From contig JANATG010000002.1 of assembly GCA_029449235.1 (NCBI GenBank), forward strand, positions 992,001 through 1,056,000: 64,000 nt of DNA. The letters are read 5' to 3'. Origin of the DNA: Linnemannia schmuckeri (lineage: Eukaryota > Mortierellomycota > Mortierellomycetes > Mortierellales > Mortierellaceae). Positions 11,005-24,000 of this stretch are shown one piece after another (position 1 is the first letter of the stretch; every line of letters begins with the position of its first letter). The notes beneath the pieces are model-generated. The model had not been told where the DNA came from. It saw only the letters and a list, made by a program, of their open reading frames with translations, and did not search any database. The position numbers were made by a program, and so were the translations under genes.

Positions 11005-12849
11005 ATGATTGCAACCACAACCGCCGTCCCAATCCTTCACCTCCACCAAGAGGAGAACAAGCCCTGTGCCGACCTTCTCCCGGTTCCAGTCCTCGAGGAC
11101 TACGATATCTCGCCCATCACCGGATTCGTCCCTCACGACCAGCCCTTACCCCGTCTGCTTCAAGCATACTTCCAGCCCTGGGAAGAGACCATGGACCAAT
11201 TGAATCATCTCATCGACTCCCGTCAGCTCCGGTCCAAAGTCGATCAGTGGCCGGTTTTGGATGTCGCGCAATTGACTACCCTTCGTGAGCGTCAGCGCGC
11301 CTATGTTATCCTTAGCTTCGTTGCTCATAGTTACATCTGGGGTTCTGGTCTCGATATTTCTCAGGTATGTTTTGGAAATTCTTCTAAAGATGACAGTGGA
11401 GATCACCAATAAACAGGGTGTCAAACTGATAGCTATTTCTTTTCTTTCCCTTAACTTGTAGCACATTCCTGAACCCCTGGCTGTGCCTTGGGTAGCCGTG
11501 TCCGACATCCTCGACATTGCCCCAGTTCTCACCTACGCCAGTAACGATCTCTGGAACTGGAAACTCAAAGACCCCAAGGGACCCTTCGAGCTCGAGTACG
11601 TCTCTATCCTTCCCCATTTCTCGAATCTCACTCCCCGTGTGGCGAAATAATCAGATCACGCATACAAGGTTGCTCATGCCAGATCCTCATCTCGTACCTC
11701 TCTTCCACCCCTCACTTTCTCACACCCCCTGCCAATTATTTAAACTTTTCCGATATGGCACACATAGAAACTTGGAGACACTTTCAACAATGACAGGAAC
11801 AAAGGACGAGGACTGGTTTGACATTGTCTCGACCGCCATTGAAATCGCCGCCGGACCTGCCTTCAAGGCTCTCATTGACTCCATCCACGCCGTCCGCGAA
11901 GATAACATCCGGACTGTTGTTGAGAACCTTCACCTTGCCCATGTCCAGCTCGACAAAATCAGCAAACTCTTGCGTAAGTTTTCACTTCTTGTTTTCTTGC
12001 CGAATCGATCAAGTGTGCCCACGATGGTAGCTCTGTATCGATCAGAGGCGTGTGCCCACATCGGATGCGATTGAAAATTAACTTTTTCTACTTTTTTGAT
12101 GCTCTTTGACACACATACCATCAATCAATCATACAGCAAGAATGTTCGAGAATTGCGACCCTGCAGTATTCTACTGGAAAATCCGCAAATACCTCGCCGG
12201 CTCCGAGGGAACCGCAGGCCTCGGACTCTTCAACGGTCTCCAATACAACGGCGTCGGTGTCAACAAAAACGAACGCCGTTACTACATGGGTGCCACAGCG
12301 GGCCAATCCTCCGTCTTCCCCGCGCTTGATTATTTCTTTGGCGTCACTCACCACGAACTGGACCACAATACCAACACCAAGACGGCACCAAACGCGTTGT
12401 TGTTGAAGATGCGTGGGTTTATGCCCGCCCCGCACCGAGCCTTTTTGGACCATCTCGCCCAAACCGCCAATCTTCGACCCTTTGTCTTGTCCAAGACGGC
12501 TACTGACCCTGAGTCTCAGGATGTCCAGGAGTTGATCAAGATATATGACGCATGTGTCCACTGCATCAAGTTGTTCCGCGATAACCATATCCAGATTGTT
12601 ACTCGTTACATCTTGACTCAGGCCAAGCGTGGACCTCCTGAGGGTTGGGAGGATTACCGTGTCAAGATCGAGGATCAACCTCCTGTTGTTGCCAAGGTAG
12701 AGGAAGAAAAGCCCAAAACAACAGGTAAGGTTGAGGAGGAGGAATGTGTGGGTATGAAGGGTACCGGTGGAAGCGATCTGATGCCCTTCCTCAAGGGTAA
12801 CCGTGATGAGACCAACGCCGCCAAGATTATTTCACCCGTCAAGAAATAG
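11005..12849 (+). CDS. IDO: Indoleamine 2,3-dioxygenase
   Basis: Exons 11005-11364, 11462-11595, 11768-11973 and 12137-12849 give 470 residues, a normal length for a fungal IDO. This cytosolic haem enzyme opens the indole ring of L-tryptophan to N-formylkynurenine, the first step of kynurenine and de novo NAD synthesis. Family landmarks are VILSFVAHSYIWG, IPEPLAVPW, NLETLSTMTGT (rebuilt across intron 2), MFENCDPAVFYWKIRKYLAG, GATAGQSSVF and MRGFMPAPHRAFL. The His in the last block (about residue 333) is the expected proximal haem ligand. The C-terminus carries a charged Glu/Lys tail. The gene is convergent with cullin-4, 185 bases apart, and shares a long divergent promoter with the RAMA/SET gene. 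Confidence 0.95.
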
Positions 12850-13034
12850 AAAATTAGCTCCTCACAAAAACAGGGTTAATCGAAGAACACAAATGAATGA
12901 TACACAAAAACAATTTTTATGATCAAAACTTAAGAGCGATATATTTTTTTTTATTCCGGTTCAAAAATCATACGCCTACAAGCAAGCACGAAGAAGGAGG
13001 TAAGAAGGGAAAAGATGAACAAAAAACGCCTTGT

Positions 13035-13867
13035 TTATGCTACGTATTTGTACAGACTCTGGTCGTTCTTGTCGCGTTCCAGGTAATCACGGTCGATCAA
13101 ACTCTCAATTCGTTTCTTCAAGTCCGTGGGCTATAAATGTCATGAAAGAGCAGAAAAACGACATGTTAGTCTTTGAACGTCCAAGGAAACAACGTCCGAC
13201 TCAGACGCGACTATTAGATATCCAACACACGCTATCCTTGACAAGACGTAAGTACATACCTTGATGGCGAACTTGAGCTGATCAAAGAGCTCGCTGATCA
13301 AATGGGTATGGGAAAGCTGCTTCCGAGTCTTCATGATGCGAACAATCGCAGCATCAACTTGGAACTGACGGTCCTGGAAGATGCGCTCGTTGGTCGACGC
13401 GTTTTCCTCCTGCGTCTCCTTGAGCTGAATTGAATTGATCTTGATCCTAGTCAAAGATGCCGTAAAGTCCTTGTTGAACTTAAACTCATCCGTCTCTGAC
13501 ACATCCTTCGATTTTGGGCTCTTCACCAAGACTCGGTACTTTCCACACGCCAACGACTGCAATGTCCTACTCAGCTCCTTTTGCTCTATTATTTCAAGTA
13601 AAATAGGAGGCGATATAAGAGACATGGTCAAAAAAGAAATGGAAAAAAGTTCTTTGTTCACAAACTTATTTGACAAGGGTGGATGACATACCAATATTAG
13701 ACTGTTGCCTGATGTCTTTGTACGACAAGGACGAGTCACCGGTGTCATTGAAAAGTAATACAATGATCGCCTGGAACAAACTGAGCTGCAGCTCTTTGGT
13801 CCCCTATTCGCCAGAAGAAACGAGAAACGTGGGCCTGTTAGACATCACTTATTTCGACAGCAGCGTC

Positions 13868-13903
<36 letters not shown>

Positions 13904-16900
13904 GGAGGGGGCCAAAATGCGGAACGTACCAATGGGAAGTTGGCCTTGACGACACTGTGTCCGAGCGAATTCTGCCAGTTGAGCCGTTTTCCTTTGTGCT
14001 TAGAAAGATAGAACTCCTTGAACACTTCCTGACATTGCGAGATCTGTAGTTGAGACAGAAAATGAGTTATTTGGCGGTTAATTAACCCGTTCCACACACT
14101 TCACTTCCTTGCATATCCTTCACATGCCTGCTCAGGCAAAGACAAGACATACCTGATCTGGAATATTCGCTTCGGCAGGAGGGTAGGTCGGCCAATTACC
14201 CTGGGTCAAGACGTTTACATTGAGCTCCAGATGACCAATCTTATTGTGCATTTTACTCGCCTAATAGCAAGAGTAAAGTAAGAAACCGTAATTAGCCCAT
14301 GTCTATCATCCCCATCACGTCCGTCATTCATCACTTATGCTCACTCTTGACCCAAATCTTACCCTGAAGTTGATCATGATGTCCTTGGAGGTATCCATAT
14401 CCTTGAACATGCCCTCCAGCTTTGTAGTGAATCCTGCTCCGCACTCTATCATATAACAAGTCAACAGGAAATAAATTAGTCAGGCTGATGCTCAATAACA
14501 AGTATCGTTCATGTTTTGAATCAAAAATGACAAACGTGATTTTACCTGCTTTCAGCTTGCTGAGCATGCTCTTCTCTGCATCAAAGGACGCACTCTTGTT
14601 GAGCAACAAGCGTTTGGCAAGATCACGCTTGTAAAAGGCCTCAAAGACGTCTTTTCCTTGGATATACCGAAAAAGGATAAGAACACGGTCCAGCGTCGAC
14701 TCCAAGTCCTGGTCTGACAATTCCTAATTGACAAAATATGCACAAATTACCAAGAGATGCATAAGCAGTGGATAAGTAGGTAGGGTCATGTGCGCAAATG
14801 TCGAATACACTCAAATGTCTGCAGCTCTTTACCTTGTTGCCACTGCGCAGTCGGAGATCCAGATACTTGGCAACCAACTCTGCCGGCTTGTTTTGCCGGA
14901 TGTTGACGAATGCCTCGAAACACTCTTTGAGTACGTTGAGAAACAGATCTGAGCTGTTGAAGCACTTGCTCACAACCTCGTCAACTCCTTGCTTGAACGT
15001 CAGCAGATCCTCGACCATCGTATCGTCCTTTGCTGGGTCAATAACCAATCCCTTGCCAGTTTTCTATGAGCGAAAGGCGTAAAACAACATCTCAATTAGA
15101 TTCATTCACAAAAGAGCGCTGAAGAAGGTGCAAGTCTCACTTGAGGGTCGACAAGAGACAGGCATTTACCTTGACGTAGTTTCCAAAGTGAAAGCTCAGT
15201 TTCTCCAGTCCGTTGACTCTGGCTAAAAGATCGTGCCACAACTTCAGATCTGCCAAGTCATGAGCAACCATGACACCCTCAAAACCCTTCTGCAGAAGCA
15301 TGTCGTTCCACCTCTCCAACATCTCTCCTTCGACAGCGCTAATGAGTCCTCGTCTGGTTGACTTGTCAAGGTAGCCCTCAAAGCGGCTAGTCTCCTCCTT
15401 CAATCGCTTGTTGGCATGACGCAAGTACTCGGGCACTGTCAGCTTGGTCGCATACTCGCCTCCCTCGACGTGATAAAACGATCTCGACGCTTGCAAGAAT
15501 GGCGTCTCGAACAGAGACGTGTACAAGTGAATGTCGGACAACATGCGCAGCATCGACAGGATCAAAGGCTGGGAGACAGCGTCGCCCGTCCGATCCATAT
15601 CAATCAAACTAAGAATGCCTCCTATGACCTTACTGCGAATCTCAGGCTGGCTCATCACCAACGTCCGCCAAAGGTCCAAGCCCATCTCCCAAATACTCGA
15701 GACCCCCAGAGTCTGCAAAACAAATGTCCGATCCAGGTAGAGGAAAATGCTACGGATCATAATCAGCTGTCGACAGTGATCCGTCCATGCCCTGTGGACG
15801 TGCTCCAAGAAGGACTCCTTCTCTGACTGATCGGCGTTAAGGCTCTCGACCACTGTCCTGACATGACTCTCAACCTCCGCCTTCAGTCTGTTGTAAGTTG
15901 AATCGGCATATTTTTGATGACAGAGGTTCTCGCAAGTCTTGTACAACTCCTCAAGAGATGATGGGACAGGTCTGGACTCCTGAATAGCTCTGACAGCCTC
16001 TTGAAGGACTTTCCAAGTCTCGAGCTCATAGTCCTTGGGCAATTGTGGTGTAACTAAGATAGTAGAGGAGTTGCGATCCAGCGAAACATGGTGGGACGGG
16101 GGGTACAGAGCTATCAGTTTCTGCTTCCCATTTTGCATAACAGTTCACACGCGATGGACAAGACAAATTACTCTTATCTTGGCGGTCATGGCCAAAGAAA
16201 ATGCTGTGAGAAGCAAAAATGAAGAAACCCTTACCTGTGAAGTTCTTGATAACGAGTTTCTTGATAGGTTGCTTTCCTTGGACACCTGTCCGTCGGACGA
16301 CCGTAGCGGTCTTTGCGCCATTGATAAGCGTTGGGTTCGAGGGTCCTGTCCGTGGGCCTGCGCGACCTACCCCAATGCCTCCTGGACTTGAGCCGATGGC
16401 AGCGTTGGTGAAAAAGTTGTTGTGCGAGTCGATTGACATACTGTCTGTGTCGTTGGTTGATTTGGAAGCCTGGCGTCTACGTTTTTGTTCTTCGATATCC
16501 CTTGCGCGAGCGAATGAGTTTTCGAGAGAGTTGACGGGGAGGACTCTGAAAGGAAGGGCTGAGGAGGAAGAAGAGGAAGAGCGTTGGTTTGCAGTGGAAG
16601 TTGAGGACGAGGCAGAGGTGCCTTGGATAGCGGCTGAATCAGAGGGACGCGCGGCAACGGTGGATGGTTTCCGTTTCTTGCTCGGACTTTCTCCTGTTGT
16701 TGTGATAGTGGTGATTGTGGACGAGTTGCGGAGGGAGGACGACCGCGCAGCAGCAGCAGCAGAAGTTTGGGTTGAGGAAGAAGAGAGTTTTAGGGGAGTG
16801 GGTGTGGCGAACGGGAGAAAAAAGAAGCAACGAAGGTAAGTGACAAGAAGGTGGAAGAGGACGCTTAGGACCACGATCAGAACGGAGACAATGACGGTGT

Positions 16901-16916
16901 CAGTGTTGGTAGACAT
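13035..16916 (-). CDS. CUL4: Cullin-4, scaffold of CRL4 ubiquitin ligases
   Basis: Ten exons: 16916-16235, 16053-15170, 15063-14833, 14723-14546, 14445-14363, 14260-14153, 14043-13930, 13803-13692, 13585-13260 and 13130-13035, making 937 residues. The core starts at about 219 with KKLVIKNF, as in animal CUL4, and ends PTDLKKRIESLIDRDYLERD...YKYVA. The neddylation site is the Lys in IVRIMKTRK (about residue 883). CUL4 binds DDB1 with its N-terminus and the RING protein Rbx1 with its C-terminal part, and acts in DNA repair, replication licensing and chromatin control. A Ser-rich extension precedes the core and contains a likely nuclear signal, PSKKRK, as in CUL4B. Odd point: the first Met is followed by a hydrophobic stretch (residues ~8-37), so the true start is uncertain; the next Met is at about 160. 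Confidence 0.93.
13869..13900 (+). repeat. A-run of 32 followed by a G-rich run
   Basis: Lies in the intron between exons 7 and 8 of cullin-4, followed by GGGGGAGGGGG. On the sense strand of the gene it reads as C-run then T-run. It is a simple repeat with no coding role. Confidence 0.95.
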
Positions 16917-17775
16917 GACCTTTTTTTTTTCCTTTTTTTATTGAAAGAGAGACAAAGGGACACCCTGACGGAGGGGACACAAAAAGATAAGCACACACGT
17001 AAAACACAAAGGCCTGTAATGAAGGAAAAGGAAAGAAAAAAAAATGGAAGAATTGAAGAGAATTGCCCCATGCAAACACATACACTTGCACTTGCTGAAC
17101 ATACTCAGCACTCAAACACAAAAGACAAAGTACGATCACCACCACTGCCACAAAGTACCACCGTCAAGCACGCAAGAGTCAGGAAATAAAAAAATAAAAA
17201 AACGCGCTCCTCGTTCTTGTTCATCCCGTACTGCCTCTTTTTATTGACCGTCATGTTGGCTTTTTCAGCCCCCCGTTTTGTCAACCGGTTGTCAAAGTTG
17301 CTCCCTTTTGCTACTTTCTCTCACACTCCTTCCTCAATCCACTTTCGGGTTCAAAGTTCCAAGTTGCCCTCTGCCTTGTGTTGTGCTCCTCCAACCTTTT
17401 GTAATTAGTCATTACCTGAGGCAGACGACTGATGTGAGCTCATAAGATCAGACGAATGTGAAAATTGTATAAGCTCTCTTGCTTGCAATAGAGCGGAAAG
17501 TGATGAAGGTTGTACTGGACGACTGTCGGAGGAGAAGGAGAAAAACGGATTGATTGTTGGGCAGGTAGCGTGGTAGATAGACAAAGGGTGAACAAAGGCA
17601 AAAGAGAGAATGGAGGTCAAACGAACGGCATAAGATAAGGCTCTGAGAGCATAAAAAACCAGCGCGACAAACCTGTGCAAACTAAACGCAGTCAAACAAG
17701 AGAGAAGGTGGACTGTGGCTGAGTCAATTTGAGGCTGGACGGCTGACAAAGTCAGTCCGAAAGATCATTTTTTAT
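16917..17775. promoter_or_regulatory. CUL4 upstream region and VPS27 downstream region
   Basis: No gene is seen. The part next to CUL4 (16920-17060) is purine-rich on the plus strand, so the CUL4 leader is CT-rich on its sense strand. The part near 17400-17775 is the likely 3' flank of VPS27. Confidence 0.5.
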
Positions 17776-20387
17776 TCAAAACTCGATCAAGGGTTTTTCT
17801 TCAACAGGAACAACAGGCGCTTGGGCAGCGGTGGGTGACACGACAGGTGCAGGAGACACTACCGACACAGGTCCCTGTCCCTGGCTATATCCCTGACCTG
17901 GAGCCTGTGAGGCATGCTGACTCACATAGGGCTGTTGCTGACTGGAATAAGGAGCGTATGAAGACTGACTCACTGAATCCATCATATTGACAGCACCAGA
18001 AAGGGTTGGCGCATAAGCTTGAGATGAATAGTCCTGATGCTGGTATGGCGCTGTCGAAGGTGCAGTTGCGGGTGCAGAGGCGTAATAAGGATCCTGGATG
18101 GGTGCAAACGGGGCAGAGCCACCATAATCAATTCCTGAAGGGGCTGCATATCCAGAATTGGGCGCGAAGGGAGTTGTGGCAGGAGGCAATGACGGCTGGT
18201 ACGATGTCTGGGTTGAGGTAGGGAAGGATGGGATGTATTGTTGCTGATTGTAAGGTGCACCAGAGGTGTATGGTGCATATCGAGAATCGGCTCCAGCCAT
18301 TTGAGGGTAGGCATGGGGCGCATAATCAGATCCAGGTGCGACAGGCTGCTGCATGTTATCGGGAGGACCATAATTGTTCGTATTCATCCTGCGCTGGTAT
18401 GTCGAATTGAGTCGTTCTTGAAGCAGATGATCGTAGATTTTGACAGCCTGGTCAATTTTTCCATTTGCTTGCATTGCCTCCTCTATTGGATTCAATAATA
18501 AAAACCTGTGTCAAAAACGAAAAACATTACCTCTGCACAGCAAATGGCATGAAGTGCTAGTAGCAAAATTTTAACATACGTTGTCTCTGGACGGCCTCCT
18601 CGAGACGGGCGGTAACTTTTGCTTGAAGCTTGGTGATCTGTTCATAAAGAGCCTGGACCTCTCGGTTCCCTGAGACATCACCGTTCATTATCTGGATCCT
18701 GTCAACAAGAGCTGAAAACATCTCAATGCTTTCCTTGTCCGTTGCTGTCAAGTCATCCGTTAGAGCTGGAGCTGTGGTGGTCGCCTAGAACATTTGAAAA
18801 GAAATCAGGTAGTCGGCATAACTGTTAGCTTCCATTTGAGAACAACAGTCTAATACACCAAGATTTTAGTGAGGATCACATCTTACCTCAGGTTGAGTAG
18901 TATAGGTGTAAGCAGTGTAGTTGGAAGTAGGTTCGTCATGCTTCTTCGAGGCTGATGCTTGCTCATTGATGTTGGTCTCTCTCAACGAAGCCTCAATAGC
19001 CGCTAACAGATCCGCATCGTCCTCCTCTCCCTGCGCCGCCGAACTCTGGGTGAGTTGAGTTGGCTGTCGGGCGGAGGGAGCAGAGAAGCCAGGTCGAGAA
19101 TTAGCCTCCTTCAATGACAATTCGATCGCCTTCATGACATCATCGTCCTCACTCGAGTTGTTAACTGCTGCAGTCTTTGAAATCAATGGCGCTGAGATCG
19201 GAACCCTCGATGCCAAATCAGTGTAAGAGTCCAGTGCATAAGGATCCTTAGAAGGTGTGTTTTTTTGACCAAGCTTCCTCTTTGTCCAGCATCCATCGCA
19301 GACACGGACTTCCTGAGTAACCCCGAGCTCGGGCAATGCCATGTTCTTGCTTGAGCACTGTCCGCAGTAGGTGTGGCCACAGGCGCGACAGTGGTGCTTG
19401 CGATTGGTCAGCGTGAAGGCGACTCGGCAGCGGGTGCAGACATCTGAATCCGTCCAGTCTGGGGGCTAGTAATGTTGAGAAGTACAAGCAGGCTGTGTTA
19501 AAAAGTTATCCTAAGATAAGAATGCTTTCCTTTGACATCTTAGACAGCGCCGATACTCACTGCCTCTGTCTCCATGATGGCTGCACCGACATTGTCCACT
19601 GGAGGGAAATCATATCCCTCGCTCTTCAGGATCTGGTATGTATCAGATACATATCCGAGTCCACGCTTTGAGATGAAAAGGCGACCCCATGTCTGGATCA
19701 ATGCCAAGATTTTTTTCCTGACCTCCAAGTTGACACCCTACAAAGAAAAGAATAGAAGTGTGAGGACAGATAGAATTGCCAAGGATGCTTCCTGGTACTA
19801 ACTGTATTCCCACAGCTCCTTGAAAGACGACTTACAGGTGTCTTGAGGATGGATGTGAGATTATCAATGAAATCTCGGGATGCAACCTCGACCAAAAAGT
19901 GCTGACCTCCATTTTTGACGCAGACATCGGTTAACTATGCAACGTGGCACAAAGACAATTGATGACATCGGTTATTTTTTTTGGACATACTTCTTTCACA
20001 GAGAGTTATTACAGCCAGAGATCACCATGGATGTTGACGTACTCCGAGGGCAAGTAGCTGGACGTTGGGGTTCTTGTGACTGATGCGGCGCTTGAGTGCT
20101 CTGGCCGCATCCTTGGGAGGAATCTGCTTGGATCTGATTTGGTCACAGATCTCGAGGTTCAAGGCGAGGTCCTCTGTACCTGCGGGCAAGTTTTCTGAAG
20201 TAGCTTTGTCTATAAGTGTGAGGCGTTGATATGTTAGGAGACAGCCGACAAGGGATATGACTGGACCTGCTTAGGTGTGATTTGTTTGTGTGGAGCATGG
20301 AAACAAGTATCTTGGCAAGGATGGGCCTAACTGGTATCACTTACCGACGAGCTCGTCGACTGGCGAGCTAAGGAACCAAGAGGCCAT
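17776..20387 (-). CDS. VPS27: Vps27 / HRS-like ESCRT-0 subunit
   Basis: Exons 20387-20345, 20209-20043, 19934-19836, 19737-19561, 19465-18887, 18784-18580 and 18482-17776 give 658 residues. It starts MASWFLSSPVDELV, then a VHS domain (to ~150; NPNVQLLAL, DVCVKNGG). A FYVE finger follows at ~163-230, with RKHHCRACG and paired cysteines that bind phosphatidylinositol 3-phosphate. Two ubiquitin-interacting motifs come next (DDVMKAIELSLKEAN ~270 and DADLLAAIEASLRETN ~311), then the helical ESCRT-0 core, a Pro/Tyr/Gln-rich tail, and a final PLIEF resembling the clathrin box at the end of Vps27 proteins. It sorts ubiquitinated cargo on endosomes and recruits ESCRT-I. All hallmarks are present in the usual order. 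One junction, 20043/19934, rests on a GGA|GTACGT donor. Confidence 0.95.
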
Positions 20388-21005
20388 TGGATTTGTAAAA
20401 ATGCGAAGTAGTGCTGAGTGATGTGTTAAGGATGTTGAATTGAGAGGAGTTAGGAATGGAAGAGATGAATGCAGAGAAGGAGAAGAGAAAGGAAGGAGAG
20501 GAAGGTGCTGTTGAAGAAGGGATGTCAGAATACGACAAGTCGACAGTTTTGAAGATCCTTTCGCTGTCTGCCCCTTGCGACCACTTCAGACAGGACCAAT
20601 GACGTTTTGCTCACAAATCTGGTGGACTTTTTCGAACCTTGGTTTTTCACACTTCTATCTCTTCTTTTTCTCCCCTATACAGGGTCACATCGACACACTC
20701 CCCCACAGGACTCCCATCAAAGGGCGTAAATATCCAGCCTCAGACCAGCTACGTCCTACGATTACAACCGTTGTCGCACCCCTCCAGAATCACTTCTACA
20801 CGCCTTATCGCCGTAGACAGCCATATCTTCGCGAAGCCGTTGTATCTCCTCCTCTCTCGTTTCTCCGCCGCCTCTCCAGGGCGACTTGAGCAGTCTCCGA
20901 CCCGAACTTACCTAGAACCTCAGACACAGCAACGAACCCGCTTAGGACACACGAGACAAGGACCGCGTTGCTCTTTGTCATACTTTGCCACCAAATAACA
21001 CCAAT
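20388..21005. promoter_or_regulatory. Divergent promoter between VPS27 and the Snf2-family gene
   Basis: About 600 bases between two start codons on opposite strands. No gene is seen. An in-frame ATG at 20985 could add seven residues to the Snf2 protein. Confidence 0.55.
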
Positions 21006-24000
21006 ATGGCATCAAAAGACGACCAGGATGGCCACCTGATTCCCATTGGTTCATGGGACACCGCACACCCCATTTCAAACTTCAGTAACACCACTGCTGC
21101 GCACCTTGACAAATGCAACTCATCAAGGTTTAGCCCAAAGACTTTCTTGGGCTCAAAAGATGGTTTTGACCGCGACCTTGTGATGGTCCAGGCGCTCGAA
21201 CTTTTACACCAACTTGGCGTTCTATCCTACTCTGAGCATTACCGAGCCAACCAAGATCCTCAGACGCAACAGCACCCTAGAACCCGGCTCTTGATCTATG
21301 CCAACAGCAGACAACGTCCCTCTAACCGCGAGTATCATGGTAACAAAAATCACAGTCGGAAGGGTACTGAGAAGGCTGCAGAGGCGAAAAAGGCGTTGGC
21401 ATTGGTCTTGCTCAGCATGAACGTGGACCCTTGGAGTTTTCATCACTCCTCAATGGAAACCACTAGTGCGGGACAGCAGCCATCAGTCGCGACTCTGTTT
21501 CAAAACGACACTAACAAGCGTCTTATCGACGTATACATGGAGATGCCGTCACCCCGTGCCAGCGATGATCCATACCGGGATCAACCTATTCGAAGCAGCT
21601 CCAAGGCAACCGAGCGCCTCCTTCAACAAGCTATCGAATTTGACTCGCCCCGAGGCATGCGGACCAAGCTCTATCAGTATCAAAAGAACTCACTTTGGAA
21701 ACTTATCCGACGCGAACTCTGCCCAGACCTTATGCTCGACCCTCTGACTGTCGCGTTGCAGGACATGAACGGTAAAGCTTACTACCTCGACCTTGCTGCT
21801 GAAGAGCCTTTTATCTCCCGGGAGCCAACTACTTTGTGGGAAGATATTCCCGGAGGCATCATCTGCGAGGATATGGTAAATGTTTTTGATTTGTTGGTGC
21901 TTTTACATTTTACGAACGAATATACAGCCTATTAACAGCAAATATTTTGGCTCTTGTTCAACACACACAGGGAACAGGAAAGACGTGCCTTTGCATTGCG
22001 CTGATACTTCACACGCTTCACCAGTCCGGCAGGCCTCCTGCTGAGGAGCCTGTCCAACTTCTCTGCGACCTCATCCCAGGTACTCCGTCAGCTGCTACAG
22101 TCGACTCTAACTTTAAGGAAATGGTTCTACCTAGAGGAGTTCCCATACCAAGTCTTCGCGACTTTGCAGCAGCGACCGTCAAGATCAGGGCAGTCAACTA
22201 CAGACATGCACAAGACTATATCAACCCCGACATTATGGACACGCTGGAAGATTCTCTTCTCTATTACCATGAAAGTGGATCATCGGAACAGAGCCGGCAG
22301 TCCAAATCTCGGCAGACCAAGACATCAGAGCCGCCGGTCGAGATTTACCTTTCAAATGCGACGCTCGTCATTGTCCCACCAAATTTGGTCGACCAGTGGT
22401 GCAACGAGATCAACAAGGTGTGTATACTTTAATCGTGCGTACTTCAGTAGTTATGGCGACATTGTCCTCATTCTCTAGTCATTCGCTCATCTGAAGTATG
22501 GCTCTCATTGTGCATTGTAGCATACATATGATGGAGCACTGAAGGTGTTCACCATCACCAACAACTCTCAAGAGTTCCCGAACCTCAGGACGCTCCTGCA
22601 GTACGATTTGGTTCTCATCTCTCAGAATCGATTTGCAAAGGAGTATACCCCTGGGCCTTACTCCATGAAGCGCGCACTTGGTAATTCATCGTCAAATCCA
22701 TCCACACTCTTTATTTTGAGCATTAGGATATGAGGCTATGGTAGATGTTCGTTTCTTAGCATTGCCTTCTTGACATTTTGAAATGAGTAGACAAAACAAA
22801 CTGCCAGTGCGGCATTGTATATGACCGCTGCCGCTGTCTGCCTCCCCGGGCCATCTCACCGCTCATGCAGGTTCGATGGAAGCGGATCATTGTCGACGAG
22901 GGTCACTCTATGGGCATGAGGATGTCGGATCACACCTTGCACGCAGAGAAACTACACGCAGATCGACGCTGGATTTGTACAGGAACACCGACAACTAACC
23001 TGGCTAATCTGGGCCCTACATCAATAACTGGCGTACATGGTTCAGGCAACAACTCCCAACTGCATCTTCAGCATGTGGTGTCATCGGATAAATTGGACAT
23101 GGATCGGCTTTCGGTTCTTGTCGAGAGCTTCTTGCACCTTCCGCCCTATACTTTTGATCGCAGTCGGTTCTCGAAAGAGCTGCAGAAACCATTGGTGGAC
23201 CATCAGCACCAGTACTACGCAACCAAGACCAACGGCGGCGGCACCAATGTGATTTTATCAGGAGGTCCAAAGTCTCGATACGAGTGGTCGTTGGAGGGTG
23301 CGAGCAGCGCGATGCGTCTGAAATACTTGATGGACAGGATCATGGTCCGAAATCGAGCTGAGGATGTTGCGCAGAACGTCACTCTCCCACCTCTCCAGGA
23401 ACGAATCGTCACGCTCGATTTGGAATATTTTCAAATCCTTGCGCTCAATTGCCAGATCGCGCTGATCCAGGCCAACGCGGTGCTTTCGGAGCGCGAGGAT
23501 CAGGATTATTTCTTGCACCCGAGCAACCGCACGGTCCTGACGAAAGTGATTGAGAATTTAAAGGATGGATGTTTTTGGTATGTGGGAGGTATTGGATACA
23601 AGGACAAAGTGGTGGATTCTCTCGGCAATGTGATGGCTGCGCTTGAGAAGCACGAACGGAGTGGTGGAACCAAGTACAGCCAGGAAGATTATCAGCTGTT
23701 GTTGGATATTGTGAATCATCTCACGGCGGCACTTCAGAGTAGCGGTTGGGAGACAATTGTTGCGGCCCAGGAGGTTGGATACTACTGCCAGGATCTTCCA
23801 ACTCTGGTGCAGGCCAAACATGCTATCATTCCATCGACATCTCTGTACATCACCAACGCTGGTTTGACCAATGTGGGATCATCAGAGCGGAGGCATGTTA
23901 AGGACGACGCCGAAGGCTCTCTTTGTGTGATGCTTGGGAGAGAGATCTCCGACTTGCGGGACAAGGTTTTGAGTGCTGAGCGAGCCGCGGATATTGCGCG

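Noticed and set aside
13035..16916. Cullin-3 as the identity of the cullin gene
   Set aside because: The N-terminal KKLVIKNF...PQLPKDY block and the C-terminal PTDLKKRIESLIDRDY block match CUL4 better than CUL3.
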